Of a stretch of DNA of 64,000 nucleotides, positions 1-10,605 are shown in pieces. Each line of letters starts with the position of its first letter. Position 1 is the first letter of the stretch. The notes under the pieces are model-generated. The model made no database searches, was not told the DNA's origin, and saw only the letters and a list, made by a program, of their open reading frames with translations. A program made the translations under genes and the position numbers. The DNA lies in NCBI GenBank assembly GCA_030522415.1, contig CM060107.1:53002718-53066717 (forward strand), read 5' to 3'. This DNA comes from Channallabes apus. Lineage: Eukaryota; Chordata; Actinopteri; Siluriformes; Clariidae.

Positions 1-218
1 ATTATTAGCGGACTGTGCTCGCGCCGCTAATAGCTAGCGCACCAGGTTCCTGTCCCTCAGGGCGATTTACATTCCAGCATGGATGCGGGAGCAGTAGTAC
101 TGTCCAGTCTATCTCTGACACACGGGGAATGGGAACCCCACTCCGAAGTAGTCAGGGAGAAATTTTCATGTAGCAAGGCAGACCTCTTGCCTTGCAAGAT
201 ATGCTTCGCCTTTTACTG

Positions 219-1070
219 CTCTTCAGATTTACGTCCACCGCATCAGCTAGTGGCGTAGGTCAGAGCAGCTTCTACATGTTCTGGATGAGAGATGCTATTG
301 CCCTCTCCTATGAGGCGCGTGGGCTCACTTTGCCTCTAGGAATAAGGACTCTTTCAACCAAGGGGATTGCCTCATCTATTGCACTAGCAAGAGGTTTTCC
401 CCTGCAGCAAGTGTCTGCTAAGCAGGTAAACCCAGTCCACTGCCGAATTGTTTCAGTGCTGGAGTTTCCGTCCTCGGGTCTGTGCCCTAGTACTCTCAGG
501 ACGTACGTAACTGCATCCTCTCTCAACTATCTTCCGAAAGCTCTATAAACCCAACAGGCACCCTATTGCTTTTGAAGCCTTCTGTCCTCCGCGCTTACAG
601 CTTCGGAGCAGGAGAGACTTCACTTGCTGTGTCCAGCTTGTGCTCTTCAGATCTACGTCCACCGCATCAGCTAGTGGCGTAGGTCAGAGCAGCTTCTACA
701 TGTTCTGGATGAGAGATGCTATTGCCCTCTCCTATGAGGCGCGTGGGCTCACTTCGCCTCTAGAAATCAGGGCTCATTCAACCAGGGGATCGCCTCAGCA
801 ATTGGATTAGCAAGAGGTATTCCCCTGCAGCAAGTGTGTGCCAAGCAGGTAGACCCAGTCCACTGCCGAAATGTTTCAGTGCTGGAGCTTCTGCAGGAAA
901 AGCTTGTCCTTGGGCTTGTGCCCTAGTACCCTCAGGATGTTCTTAACTGCATTGTTTGAAGCCTTCTGTCCTCCGCCTTTTACAGCTTCGGAGCAGGAGA
1001 AACTTCACTTACTGTACAGCATGTGCTCTTCAGATTTACGTCCACCGCATCAGCTAGTGGCGTAAGTCAG
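219..1070 (+). pseudogene. Triplicated fragment of DIRS recombinase C-terminus
   Basis: A block beginning GCTCTTCAGATYTACGTCC occurs at about 219, 641 and 1024, so roughly 400-bp units are repeated in tandem; the third is cut off after about 45 bp. The first two units continue through the FYMFWMRDAIALSYEARG reading and then a proline/serine-rich tail. Differences between units (for example a lost base in the SIALARG stretch) show they have diverged since duplication. No unit keeps an open frame through the catalytic region. Confidence 0.6.
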
Positions 1071-1163
1071 AGCACCTGGGGTCCAGACACCTGTAGTGCG
1101 GCGGCGTTGGTATTCTCGTTCCCATAGCGTTTTCACGCAGCATCGAGTGTAGCCTTGAAAGGG

Positions 1164-1496
1164 AACGTCTCGGGTTACTTTGCTGTAACCCTGTTCCCTG
1201 AAAGGCGGGAACAAGATGCTGCATCCGAATGCCGCTCTACCACGTAACCGGACGTCCGTTCAGACAAATTAATCTGAGGTTTGTTGCCGGCTCACTTGTA
1301 TTTATAACCTCTACCTGCATCTAATCAGATGACGTCACCTGACCGAGATTTTATATATATATATAGCCAAATTTTGGCGTGTTTGCACACATGCTTCAGA
1401 CCAGCAACTGGACAAATGGTTCCCATAGTGTTTTCACTCAGCATCTCGTTCCCGCCTTTCAGGGAACAGGGTTACAGCAACGTAACCCGAGACGTT
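1164..1496. repeat. Inverted terminal arms of the DIRS-like element
   Basis: Bases 1164-1222 and 1438-1496 are near-perfect reverse complements (core GTCTCGGGTTAC, then CTGTTCCCTGAAAGGCGGGA), separated by about 215 bp. A shorter direct repeat containing TTCCCATAG and GTTTTCAC precedes both arms (about 1119 and 1420). The arrangement resembles the terminal repeats of DIRS elements; a related terminus in the opposite orientation lies at 55003-55290. Confidence 0.6.
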
Positions 1497-1510
1497 TTTC
1501 ATGTTACATT

Positions 1511-2017
1511 TTCTTCATATATATATAAGGTGGTTTACGATTAAAAAAGAAATACATGAGAATACCCCTTAAGTTTTTATTTCTTTTAGGGACCACAAAC
1601 CTCAGTCAGTCAGAATTCATATTGCTCAGATTGTTCACGGCTCTTTAAGTCTCACAGAGAAGATCTCAAGAGCAGAGGTATTTTACTTCTTTCACTGTCA
1701 AGCACAATCTGCCAAGTGTCAGCAATTGGGCAACTGTTTAGAATAATGTCTGTGGGACTGGCAGTTTATGTGTGTAGTCGGGGAGTTGTAGTGGTAGTGA
1801 TGAGTTTTCTTTGTACTGCTCAGAGTGAAAATAATGGAAAAATCTGTCCCAAGAAATATTACTAAAAGTCCCGGTTTGACTTGAACACCCCTTGTATATT
1901 ATTTTTTGATCCCATAGTTTTTTTAACTTGTGTGTAAAAATTTTTGAAATTTGTATGTACAGTAGCATGTATGGATTTTTATAAATAACTTATGTTGTAT
2001 CATCTGATCTTACCCCT
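1511..2017. other. AT-rich intergenic stretch with one MITE fragment
   Basis: No gene is visible. Bases 1864-1896 (GTCCCGGTTTGACTTGAACA within) match the terminus of the short element at 26419-26717, so a solo end of that family lies here. Confidence 0.4.
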
Positions 2018-2395
2018 TGTCATGCGCACTCAGCCACGACCGGCATTAGGACCCGGAAGTAAGACGGTCACAAACCTGAAAGCATAAAAGGAAACAAGAT
2101 GGAGCCGCACATCGCTCTGTCATTGAGTTATGCCCAGGCTATTTCGGAATCGTTCCCGTTCATGTGAGTACTCCCTTTCTTGGCTTTACTTTCAGACTGA
2201 GTGTGTGTTTATAGCACTAGGGTTAGATTGTGCCTTTCCTTTGCTCATTCACTGTGAGAGTCCTTATAGTAAATCGCGTGATTATCCTGCCCGCTCGTGT
2301 CCATCCGCGTTTGGGTTTACCATTCACGCTACAGGGCTAACTGCTAAAGCTATCGCCTTTCTGGTCATCCCGGGTTAGTTCCTGACAGAATGACA
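2018..2395 (+). repeat. Putative 5' LTR of the first Gypsy element
   Basis: The block starts TGTCATGCGC and ends in TGACA, giving the TG...CA ends of an LTR. A TATA-like GCATAAAAGG lies near 2080. Because no second LTR exists, the boundaries are inferred. The gag ATG at 2390 would lie inside the last bases of the LTR, as is directly shown for the element at 39-49 kb. Confidence 0.5.
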
Positions 2396-3820
2396 GAGCC
2401 CAAAGCAGTAAACCCAGCGGATCACGCGCGCCTATGCGGTGTGGTTGACCAGCATGCTATGCTCATCAATAGGCTAACCGGGGAACTCGCTACTCTGCGC
2501 CGCGAGGTGGCGGATCTTAAGCGGGAGAACACGAGTCTCCGGGCGGCTGTTGATGGCATGGCTAGCGGTCCGCCAGCCGCGGCGGCCGCGGCCCCGCCCC
2601 ATACCCCCCCACCTTCTGATGTTTTTCTAGCTCTTCCGGATAAATGGGATGGCACGGATGGGAAATGCAGTGTGTTCTTAACATCGCTGGAACTGGTGTT
2701 TGAGTTTAATGCCACCAAATACTCCACCGACCGGCTGCGCATTGCACTACTCGTCTCGTTGCTATCAGGGCAGGCAGCAGAGTGGGCCACGGCAGTCCTG
2801 CGCGCGGACACAGACACAGCACACTCCTACAACGAGTTCACCCGTCAACTCAAGCCCTCCGGAGACGCAGCCCTCCGGACGTCCTACTTCGAGGGGCTGG
2901 CTAACCGCGTTAAAGACGAGCTAGCGGGACGAGAGCTCCCAGCTACACTGGAGGGGCTAATCCAGCTAGCCCTCCGGATTGACCAGCGCCTCCTCTCTCG
3001 TCCCAAGCCAGCACCTCGAACCCTGCCGCCATCTTCCACCTATGCCTACCCTGCACCAAGATCATCACCCACCGGATCTCCACACCCTCCCGTGGTTGAC
3101 ACCGGAGCCGGGGAACCCATGCAACTAGGGCGCGCCTCCCTGACCGTGGCGGAACGCGAGAGGTGTTACCGTGAGGGCTGTGTGCCTATTGCGGCTCAGC
3201 GGCGCACCACCGAGCGACCTGTCCGTCCCGTCTGGGAAACGCCCAACCCCGGTGAGCGACAGGAGAGACTCACCGGGCACCATCCATCTCTCCGCCACCA
3301 CCGACATCACCACTATTCGACTCACGGTCCAGGTAACCCTCCACCTTGGCCACAAACGGGTACCACGTTCATCGATTCCGGTGCCGCGGGTAACTTCATT
3401 GACTCAACGTACGCCAAAGGATTGGGGGTAAAGATTGAGGCGTTATCCCAGCCAATGAGAATCACCTCAGTCGACGGGCGGCTCCTCCCTCTCATCCAGC
3501 CCCATCACCCAGCAGACTCCACCCATCACTCTTGTCATCACTCAATACAGTTCCACCTCACCTCCATCTCTTCTCCGCCCATCATCCTCGGCTACCCCTG
3601 GCTCTTGCAGCACGACCCACTCATCTCCTGGTCTCAGAACCGGATCCTTCAGTGGGGGCCGACCTACACCGACTTATGCCTATGGGCCCAGGCTGGGACG
3701 TGTTCCAGGGAGTCCGAGGCCCCCGACGTCGACATCCACGCCATTCCTCCACCTTATTGGGACCTGGCTGAGGTGTTTTGTAAACGCCGGGCCAACCACC
3801 TACCTGACCCTACGACCTAG
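2390..3820 (+). pseudogene. Gypsy gag and protease (476-codon open frame)
   Basis: The frame opens with a short leader and a Leu/Arg/Glu-rich coiled-coil-like segment (about residues 20-55), an Ala/Pro linker, then the conserved gag matrix/capsid-type region that starts at about residue 85 (LPDKWDGTDGKCSVFLTSLE). A proline-rich stretch precedes where a CCHC zinc knuckle is expected, but the cysteines are lost. The aspartic protease follows at about residue 325 ([13 protein letters not shown]), with the catalytic D-S-G intact and the later ILGYPWL flap-side motif present. The frame stops at 3820, just before a poly-C run, and polymerase continues in another frame, so an indel there separates gag from pol. 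Confidence 0.8.
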
Positions 3821-3911
3821 CCATTGAGCTCCAGCCGGGTTCCAGCCCCCCCCCCCCCCCGCGGCCATCTCTATTCTCTTTCCAACAACGAGAGACAGGC
3901 GATGGAGGAAT

Positions 3912-4620
3912 ATGTCGCCAGCGCCCTATGACATGGCACCATCAGACCATCCTCCTCGCCGGCTGCCGGGGTTCTTCTTTGTGAAGAAGAAAGGGGGCGA
4001 ACTTCGTCCGTGTGTCGACTATCGGGGGCTAAATAAAATCACCATCAGAAATCGTCACCCTCTGCCTCTTACCAACTCAGCCCTAGACGCCCTCTCTGGT
4101 GCCACCGTATTGACTAAGTTGGACCTCCGGAGCGCCTACAACTTGGTGCGCATCAGAGAGGATGATGAGTGGAAGACGGCCTTTATCACCCCCACCGGAC
4201 ACTATGAGAGCCTGGTCATTCCATTTGGACTCTGCAATGCACCCTCGGCCTTCCAGCGTTTCATTAATGACGTCCTCAGGGACATGCTAGGCCGATGGGT
4301 GTTCGTCTATTTAGACGATATTTTAATCTACTCACGCACCATCGAAGAACACACCAAACACGTTCGAGCTGTCCTTAAGAGATTGCTCACCCACCAGCTA
4401 TACTGTAAGCTGGAAAAGTGTGCTTTTCACGAGCACTCCACCACGTTCCTGGGTTTTGTCATCTCGCCCCAGGGTGTGGCCATGGACCCGCAGAAACTGG
4501 AGGGTGTACTACCCCTACCCAGGACACTAACGCTTTCTCGGGTTTGCGAACTTTTATCGTCGCTTTATCCGGGGCTACAGTACAGTTGCAGCACCACTCA
4601 CTGCACTGACCAGGCCCTCA
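3912..4620 (+). pseudogene. Gypsy reverse transcriptase domain
   Basis: The frame encodes the fingers and palm of a Ty3-type [22 protein letters not shown], then [26 protein letters not shown], and the catalytic YLDD box at about 4308-4319, followed by the thumb motif [17 protein letters not shown]. All three palm aspartates are present. The frame then loses homology at about 4510-4560, where the usual connection region is garbled by an indel, and RNase H resumes in a different frame. Confidence 0.85.
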
Positions 4621-4724
4621 ACCCTTCCCTTCCAACTCAACTCAACCGCCATCTCCGCCTTCAACCAACTCTGTCACCTATTCACCACTGCACCTATTCT
4701 CCTCTATCCGGATGCCAGCCAACC

Positions 4725-5130
4725 ATTGATTGTGGAGGTGGATGCGGCAGAAGTGGGCGCCGGCACTGTTCTCTCTCAACAAGGTTCAGACCAGAAGCTA
4801 CACCCATGTGGCTTCTACTCCAAAAAATTTAACCCCACTCAGCAGAGATACGGAGTAGGGCACCGTGAACTGCTGGGCATAAAGTGGGCCTTGGAGGAAT
4901 GGCGTCACTGGCTCCAGGGCGCCAGTGAGCCATTTATCGTCTGGACGGACCACCAAAACCTCATCACCATCCGTAGTCTCAAGCAACTAAACCCACGACA
5001 GGCACGGTGGGCCCTGTTCTTCGAACAATACGACTTCCATCTCTCGTACCGCCCGGGGTCGAAGAACACCAAGGCCGACGCCCTCTCCCGTCAATACGAG
5101 CGAGAGATGCCCCGGGCGGACCCCATGCCT
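4725..5130 (+). pseudogene. Gypsy RNase H domain
   Basis: The frame starting near 4726 reads [36 protein letters not shown], then WTDHQNL and RPGSKNTKADALSR. These are the hallmark segments of the Ty3-type RNase H that removes RNA from the cDNA hybrid. The first catalytic Asp (VDAAE) and the Glu of the GHREL segment are present. It is out of frame with the RT upstream. Confidence 0.85.
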
Positions 5131-5189
5131 GTCCTTCCACCCACCCGGATCATTGCACCCCTACAGTGGAACTTGGAGACGAGGGTCCG

Positions 5190-6274
5190 CCAGGCACTGA
5201 CCAGAGAATCCGCTCCGGCAGGTGTGCCGCCCGGACGGCTCTTCGTCCCCGACCCACTTAGATCCGAGGTCCTCCAGTGGGGCCATTCATCGCCCGTCGC
5301 AGGGCACCAGGGGAGCCGGAGAACCATCACCTTCGTGGGTCGGGCCTTCTGGTGGCCTTCAATGAGGAGAGTTCGTCCGGGCATGCCCAATGTGCGCCAG
5401 GGCGAAGGACACCAACCAGCCAACTCCGGGGGAACTCCAACCACTTCCAGTCCCCCGTTGACCCTGGTCCCACATTGCCGTAGATTTCATCACGGGCCTG
5501 CCGGCCTCGGAAGGGAAGGACGTCATCCTAACCATCGTAGACCGCTTCTCCAAGGCAGTGCACCTTGTGGCCCTCGCCGGACTCCCGTCAGCTAAAGATA
5601 CAGCTGAGCTGATATTGGAACACGTAGTCCGATTGCATGGGTTCCCGAAGGACATCGTCTCGGACAGAGGTCCCCAGTTCACCGCCCAGTTCTGGAAGGC
5701 CTTCTGCCGTCTGATCGATTCGTCCTGCAGTTTGTCTTCCGGCTACCACCCCCAGACGAATGGTCAGACGGAGCGAACCAACCAACAGCTGGAGCGTTAC
5801 CTGAGGTGTTTTGTGTCAGACCGCCAACGCTCCTGGGCCCGCTACCTCAGATGGGCCGAGTTGTTACATAACCTCCACGTCTCCTCAGCCACCAACCTGA
5901 GCCCATTTGAGGTATGCTATGGTTTCCAAAGTCCGATGTTCACCCACCAAGAACCGGAGGTTGACGTACCATCGGCCCAACAGTTGGTTCGCCGGTGCCG
6001 GCGGCTATGGCACCAAGCCAACCTTGCCATACGACGCACCAACGCCAACTATGTGACTCAACACCGCCGCCGGCACCCTCCGGGACGGTTGTACCATGTA
6101 GGTGACAAGGTATGGCTGTCCACCAAGAACCTCCACCTGCACACGGAGTCACGGAAACTATCACCAAGGTTCATTGGACCCTACCGCATTACCCACCGAA
6201 TCAATCCAGTCACCTACCGGCTCCAACTGCCTGCGGCGCTCCGGATCACCCCGTCTTCCACACCTCCCAGCTAA
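5190..6274 (+). pseudogene. Gypsy integrase (zinc-binding end, catalytic core, GPY/F end)
   Basis: The N-terminal zinc-binding part is recognisable from about 5270 (GHSSPVAGHQGSRRT) but its CxxC is disrupted near 5380. A frame change follows; the core then reads from 5558 through VSDRGPQFTAQFW (second catalytic Asp) and GYHPQTNGQTERTNQQLERY (catalytic Glu). The carboxyl part carries [11 protein letters not shown] and [20 protein letters not shown], the GPY/F module. The first catalytic Asp lies in the disrupted stretch (about 5480-5540), so the enzyme cannot be made from this copy. Confidence 0.85.
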
Positions 6275-6319
6275 AACCATTCACCACCTCACCCATGATT
6301 CCACCCACCCCCCCCGCAT

Positions 6320-6475
6320 CATTAACGGTGGTCCCGCTTACACCGTGCGACGGATCCTCGACTCGTGCCCTCGGGGCAGGGGCACCCAGTATCTGGTCGA
6401 CTGGGAAGGCGTGGTCGACGCGAGGAGCGGTCCTGGGTTCCAGCTCGCTTCATCCTCGACTCCGGGCTCATTAGG
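6320..6475 (+). pseudogene. Chromodomain at the Gypsy integrase C-terminus
   Basis: Bases around 6336-6415 read [20 protein letters not shown] followed by VDWEG, the chromodomain pattern that chromoviruses use to steer integration toward marked chromatin. A frame change after the WEG leaves the final helix (SWVPARFIL) in another frame (visible from about 6432). The domain is therefore broken here. Confidence 0.7.
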
Positions 6476-6528
6476 GACTACCGTCACCGGGTATCCTCCA
6501 CCCCTGGACCGTCCGGAGTCGGTCCTGG

Positions 6529-6540
6529 ACAGGGGGGTAC
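6529..6540 (+). other. Polypurine tract of the first Gypsy element
   Basis: GGACAGGGGGGTAC is the plus-strand primer site expected directly before a 3' LTR beginning TGTCATG. Here it is followed by AAGTATATAATATC instead, so the element breaks exactly at the tract. Confidence 0.6.
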
Positions 6541-6866
6541 AAGTATATAATATCATAAAGAGATAACAGCTGCATATGTTTATATTTTTTCTACTTTTCT
6601 TTCCTTTTTGTTCTAAAGAGTGTCTTATGGCTTAAATTCTTTTTAATGTTCTGCAAAAAAGCATTAGTACATTTCACACTCCCAATTAATAGTTAATACC
6701 ATGTTAGACCATTTCCCCTCAAGGGTGTGTAGATGATTCTTAATGATTTCTCACAGAATTTAATGAAATATGCTGGTGAAACTGTACAGTACAGTGCTGT
6801 ATATATTCACAGTATTATGAATGATCTGTGGTTTATTCAGTGGTATTTCATAATAATAGTGGTTGG
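6541..6866. other. AT-rich spacer, no feature seen
   Basis: Nothing recognisable in either strand; short open frames here lack any coding pattern. Confidence 0.5.
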
Positions 6867-7037
6867 TCTTTTGGCTGCTCCTGTTAAGGGGTCCATCAGA
6901 TCTGTACAACAACTTGGCACAGGTTTTAAGCCGGATGTCCTTCCTGACACAACCCTCCCATTTTATTCGGGCTTAGAACCGGCACTGCATCCTCTGGCTG
7001 GGGTTTGGGTATTGAACCTTTGCCTTCCATATGGCAG
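6867..7037 (+). repeat. Fragment of a common teleost interspersed repeat (LINE-derived)
   Basis: The sequence around TTTTGGCTGCTCCTGTTAAG, GCCGGATGTCCTTCCTGACA and CAACCCTCCCATTTTATTCG is a dispersed motif I recall from many fish genomes, probably the 3' end of an RTE/Rex3-type LINE. It is short and degenerate; the family name is a recollection. Confidence 0.45.
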
Positions 7038-7242
7038 GTGAGAAACTAGAATCAGTGGGTACCACTGAGCCTCTGTCCCACTAGAATTAGAGCAATAACA
7101 AAGTTAATTACCCCGCACAGTCACCTGCAAAAATGTGCAGTGCAAGTGATTGCATGAATGTTACCATCATTCTGAACTTTTCCTTTATTTTACCCACACG
7201 CTCAGTCCTGTCCTTCAGGATATACAGTATTCCTTATTTAAT

Positions 7243-7314
7243 GGGGATGTAGCTCAGTGGTAGAGCACATGCTTTGCGTGTATAAGATCCCGGGTTCAAT
7301 CCCCGGCATCTCCA
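7243..7314 (+). tRNA. tRNA-Ala (anticodon TGC)-like sequence
   Basis: Seventy-two bases fold as a cloverleaf: acceptor GGGGATG with CATCTCC (one G-T wobble), D arm GCTC/GAGC, anticodon arm CATGC-TTTGCGT-GTATA (one mismatched closing pair) and T arm CCGGG-TTCAATC-CCCGG. The loop gives anticodon TGC, alanine. A box (TAGCTCAGTGG) and B box (GGTTCAATCC) match pol III promoters. The atypical G at position 37 and the stem mismatch argue for a decayed or tRNA-derived copy. No T-run terminator follows; LINE sequence begins within about 3 bases. Confidence 0.65.
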
Positions 7315-7316
7315 CG

Positions 7317-9100
7317 TATCTTTTCTTCATCGACTACAGCTCTGCTTTTAATACCATAATTCCCTCCACACTCACCAACAAGCTGGAGCACGTGGGACTC
7401 AGCCCATCTATGTGTCAGTGGATCTCCAACTTCCTAACTGGCAGACCACAGGCAGTAAGGATGGGCGGATATGTCTCAGCCTCCCTGACTCTCAGCACTG
7501 GAGCCCCCCAGAGTTGTGTTCTGAGCCCCCTGCTGTACTCTTTGTACACCTATGACTGCATAGCCACTACCAACTCCACCGGCGTCATCAAGTTTGCTGA
7601 TGACACTGTCGTGGTCGGTCTGATCACGAACAACGATGAGTCGGCCTACCTGGAGGAGATTGGAAATCTGGAGAACTGGTGCCAGAGAAACAATCTCCTC
7701 CTGAACGTCACCAAGACAAAGGAGCTGATAGTGGACTTCAGTACAAAGCAGGAGAATGTAATGGAAAAATCATATTTTAATTATATGTATTAATTCTATT
7801 TGATTCTTGTAGTAAGTGTGTAACGTAGGCCTTAGAAGTTTGAACTTAGTTGTCGAAGCTTAGAGACACAAGGCCGAGAACAGAATAGAAACAACCTGAT
7901 TGTAGTTGTCCCTGAATAAATGATAAGGTATGGACATCTAGTCTGGGGCAGATAAAGAGTCATGAGTTTGAATGTAGGAACTTCACGTACGGGGCGTTGA
8001 TTATGTTAACAGAGATGTTTGTGTATAAAATAGGTCAGCTAGAGAAAGAGATCACCTTTCTCTATGCTGCAACTGTTTGCTGTATGAGACTGGTCCTTCT
8101 GCAGAAGTTTAAAATAAAACCTTTGTTACTTTGCTCTTACCCAGTGTATGGATTACTTGTCTTAATAATATTGTTTTCAGAATTTCCACCACAGGAACTA
8201 CCAGACCCCCATCATCAACAGGAGCCCAGTGGAGAGAGTGGACAGCTTCAAATATCTCGGTGTTCACATCATGAAGGACCTGTCATGGTCCTGTCACATC
8301 AACACCATGGTAAAAAAGGCCTGGCAGCGCCTGTACCACCTCAGACGCTTGAGAGACTTCAGACTGCTCTCCAAGGTGCTCAGGAAGTTCTACTCCTGCA
8401 CCATAGAGAGCATCCTGACATCACGACCTGGTTTGGAAACAGCACCATGCAGGACAGATGTGCTCTACAGAGGGTGTTGCGATCAGCTGAGCTCATCATC
8501 CGCACCGAGCTCCCTGACCTGCACTCAATCTACACCAAGCGGTGCTGGACAAAGGCCAGGAAGATCATGAAGAACCTCAGCCATCCCAACAATGGAATGT
8601 TCACTCTGTTGCGGTCTGGGAAGCGATTCCGCTCCCTGAAGGCCAACACAGAGAGACTGAGGAGCAGCTTCTTCCCGCAGGCGATAAGGTCTCTTAACCA
8701 CACCACCACCATGCAGAACTAATACAATCTTTTAACATCCATGGACACAATGGCCAAATCCACGCACATCTACACTCACATCTACACTTACATGTTTATG
8801 TTTACATTCTGGACCATTGCACAAAGACACTTTAATAAGGCATCTTAACAAGACACTTTTTAATGCATATTTGCACGCCATCTTTCATAAATTTCATAAG
8901 TTTCGTACAGATATTTCTATTTTTATTTCCATTTTCATCCTATTTAAATAAAATTTTTCTATCGTATTTCTTTTATTCATATTTATTTCTTATTATAAGC
9001 TTTAATTCTCTTTTTAAGGTCACTGGCGGTCGTATAAGCATTTCACTGCATATCGTACTGTGTATGACTGTGTATGTGACAAATAAAATTTGAATTTGAA
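7317..9100 (+). mobile_element. 5'-truncated CR1/L2-group (Rex1-like) LINE, interrupted by an LTR
   Basis: From 7317 the frame reads [20 protein letters not shown], then [20 protein letters not shown] and [12 protein letters not shown]: the reverse transcriptase palm with its FADD box. After an inserted block (7757-8179) the same LINE resumes with VERVDSFKYLGVHIMKDLSW and the C-terminal motif KKAWQRLYHLRRLR, ending around 8720 in LNHTTTMQN. A 3' UTR then finishes at a tail of GACAAATAAAATTTGAATTTG type (9078-9100). The endonuclease and N-terminal half are absent (5' truncation), and a frame change exists near 8430. Confidence 0.8.
7757..8179 (+). repeat. Probable solo LTR inserted in the LINE
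   Basis: This 423-bp block interrupts the LINE reading frame. It starts TGTAATGG and ends TTTTCA, contains TATAAAA (8024-8030) and, about 85 bp on, AATAAA (8113-8118), the promoter and polyadenylation arrangement of an LTR. No internal retroviral sequence is present. The flanks share only GAA, so no clear 4-6 bp target duplication supports it; hence moderate confidence. Confidence 0.5.
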
Positions 9101-10404
9101 TGTCCATAATGTGAGATTTCCACAGCAGCAGCGACAGATATCCGAGGTATTTATGTTACCATGGTAACGCACGGAGGAATGAAGTCTGCGCTGGTGACTT
9201 TGCAGGGCATTCCAAATTGTGGAGTTTAATTGAGGGAAGTTTCCGTCACAAACATTCCCTGCAAACAGAGCAGGGAATAGTGAGCACCCTGTGAAGTACA
9301 CTTTGGAATGAAATGCAGCTTGTGATAGACAGGCTGATGGAGGGGAGTGTCTGTCTACGTACAGCCTGCATCTCGTACACATCACCCTGTCATTGCAGTA
9401 ATGATGGTGAGATGAAGCCACATTTGTGTGTCGAGGCTTTCCAGCCAATAGTTTCACCAGACGGTTAATTTCATGAAGCTTCGTTTAAGGGCTCATTATA
9501 CTGAAATCTTGTGGACAAATTTTGTGAAGCAAGAAGCACAATTAATATGGACATAATATGAACAATTAATATGGAGCAGCTGCACATAATCACATTCTCT
9601 GAATGTCTGAAAATGAAGTGAAGAACTATAACAGAAAGTAAAAAAGTAAAGAACAAATAGTGAGGTCCTTTTCTTTCTTTGTCTTTCTTTTGTTTTAATT
9701 AAGAGCATGGATATGAACACAACTAATAGGTCACTTGGACTCTTTGAACACAATATATAAATCTGCTAGTCAGTGTTAAGGATTCAATATACAAATAAAT
9801 GATTGTAACATAAAATAAATAAAATTAATAGAGGAGAGTAAGAAAATAATGAGAGATTTTGAAAACCTTAATGCAATAACACAAGAGTTTATGAGGTTTA
9901 AATTGAGGTAATAATTAATAACAAATAAAAAAATAATTATAATAAATTGAGGTCATTAATATAAAGCAGAAGATTTTGTGTGCACATTTTCCTTCTTTAT
10001 ATATTCTATCGAAAGTAAATGTAAAGTTCAATGTGAAATGCAAAAAAAAAAAAAAAATCTTGATTTGATCCTGAATCTTGATCTATGAATTTAAGTAATA
10101 AAAAAAAAATTCTCCACTATAATGATTCACCACAGTGATACTTCATGTGCACGCGCCTTTACTTAAGCGGCTTTGGATTCGTTTGTCATTCGTCACGTGA
10201 CTTGCAGGGAACAAACACATGCCTCAAAGCGAGGCTTCATTTGGACACGCCCACTTCTGCCTGAAACAAGCTTCAGAGCTGTCATAGTAACATCACTAAG
10301 TATTGTAGTGTTTTACCGCCGGAAAGGATGTTGGAGAGACGAGTGAGCTTGCTTGCTGCCCAATGCAATGGCTGGGAGTATTTTATTTACTACATGAGAA
10401 TTAC
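9101..10404. other. Gene-free AT-rich spacer
   Basis: No coding pattern or known RNA is visible. Bases 9660-10100 are very A/T-rich. A GC-richer patch at 10140-10330 (containing CGTCACGTGAC and GCGAGGCTTCATTTGG) may be an old transposon end, but I found no partner repeat for it. Confidence 0.4.
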
Positions 10405-10605
10405 TATTTACTACACAGCACTGTATAACATGAGCAGCTCATTCACTGTTATAGCACACAGAGAGAAATCACACACGCACACACATACAGGTCAAGCACG
10501 CATACACACACTCAAACTTGGCCAAAGCCGCTAACTTAGAACAAACGTCCCAAACAGGGTGAACACAAAAAGAACCCCTCCTGCAAGGCATGACGGTCGC
10601 CAGCC
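10405..10605 (+). repeat. 5' direct repeat (LTR part) of the deleted Gypsy element
   Basis: Closely matches 12316-12528; the downstream copy has a small insertion (CTGTA near 12398) and several substitutions, indicating some age. Confidence 0.6.

Larger units (their letters stand above)
1..1510 (+). mobile_element. DIRS-like tyrosine-recombinase retrotransposon remnant (3' part and terminus)
   Basis: The stretch combines decayed coding sequence resembling the C-terminal part of DIRS-type recombinases (a piece reading YMFWMRDAIALSYEARGL, followed by a degenerate start-of-helix S-T-(R/K)-G motif) with the GTCTCGGGTTAC / GTAACCC terminal sequence I associate with fish DIRS1 elements. DIRS elements use a tyrosine recombinase instead of an integrase and end in inverted or split repeats, which fits the arms at 1164-1496. 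Stops and frame changes break the reading, so it is dead. The left part runs off the window. The family call rests on recall of the terminal motif and the recombinase-like reading; a profile search would be needed to confirm it. Confidence 0.6.
2018..6540 (+). mobile_element. Ty3/Gypsy chromodomain retrotransposon, 5' LTR present, 3' LTR missing
   Basis: Reading along the plus strand gives a 5' LTR-like block, gag with a DSG-type aspartic protease, reverse transcriptase with YLDD, RNase H, integrase with its second Asp and Glu in place, and a chromodomain-like tail, ending in a purine tract. This order (protease-RT-RNaseH-integrase-chromodomain) defines chromoviruses. Three or more frame changes (near the poly-C at 3846-3860, around 4600-4730, and around 5380-5560) make it non-functional. 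Nothing resembling the LTR follows the purine tract, so the copy is 3'-truncated or incompletely integrated. Confidence 0.85.

Noticed and set aside
3125..5785. Minus-strand frames in the first Gypsy element
   Set aside because: Antisense to well-supported gag-pol; no motifs.
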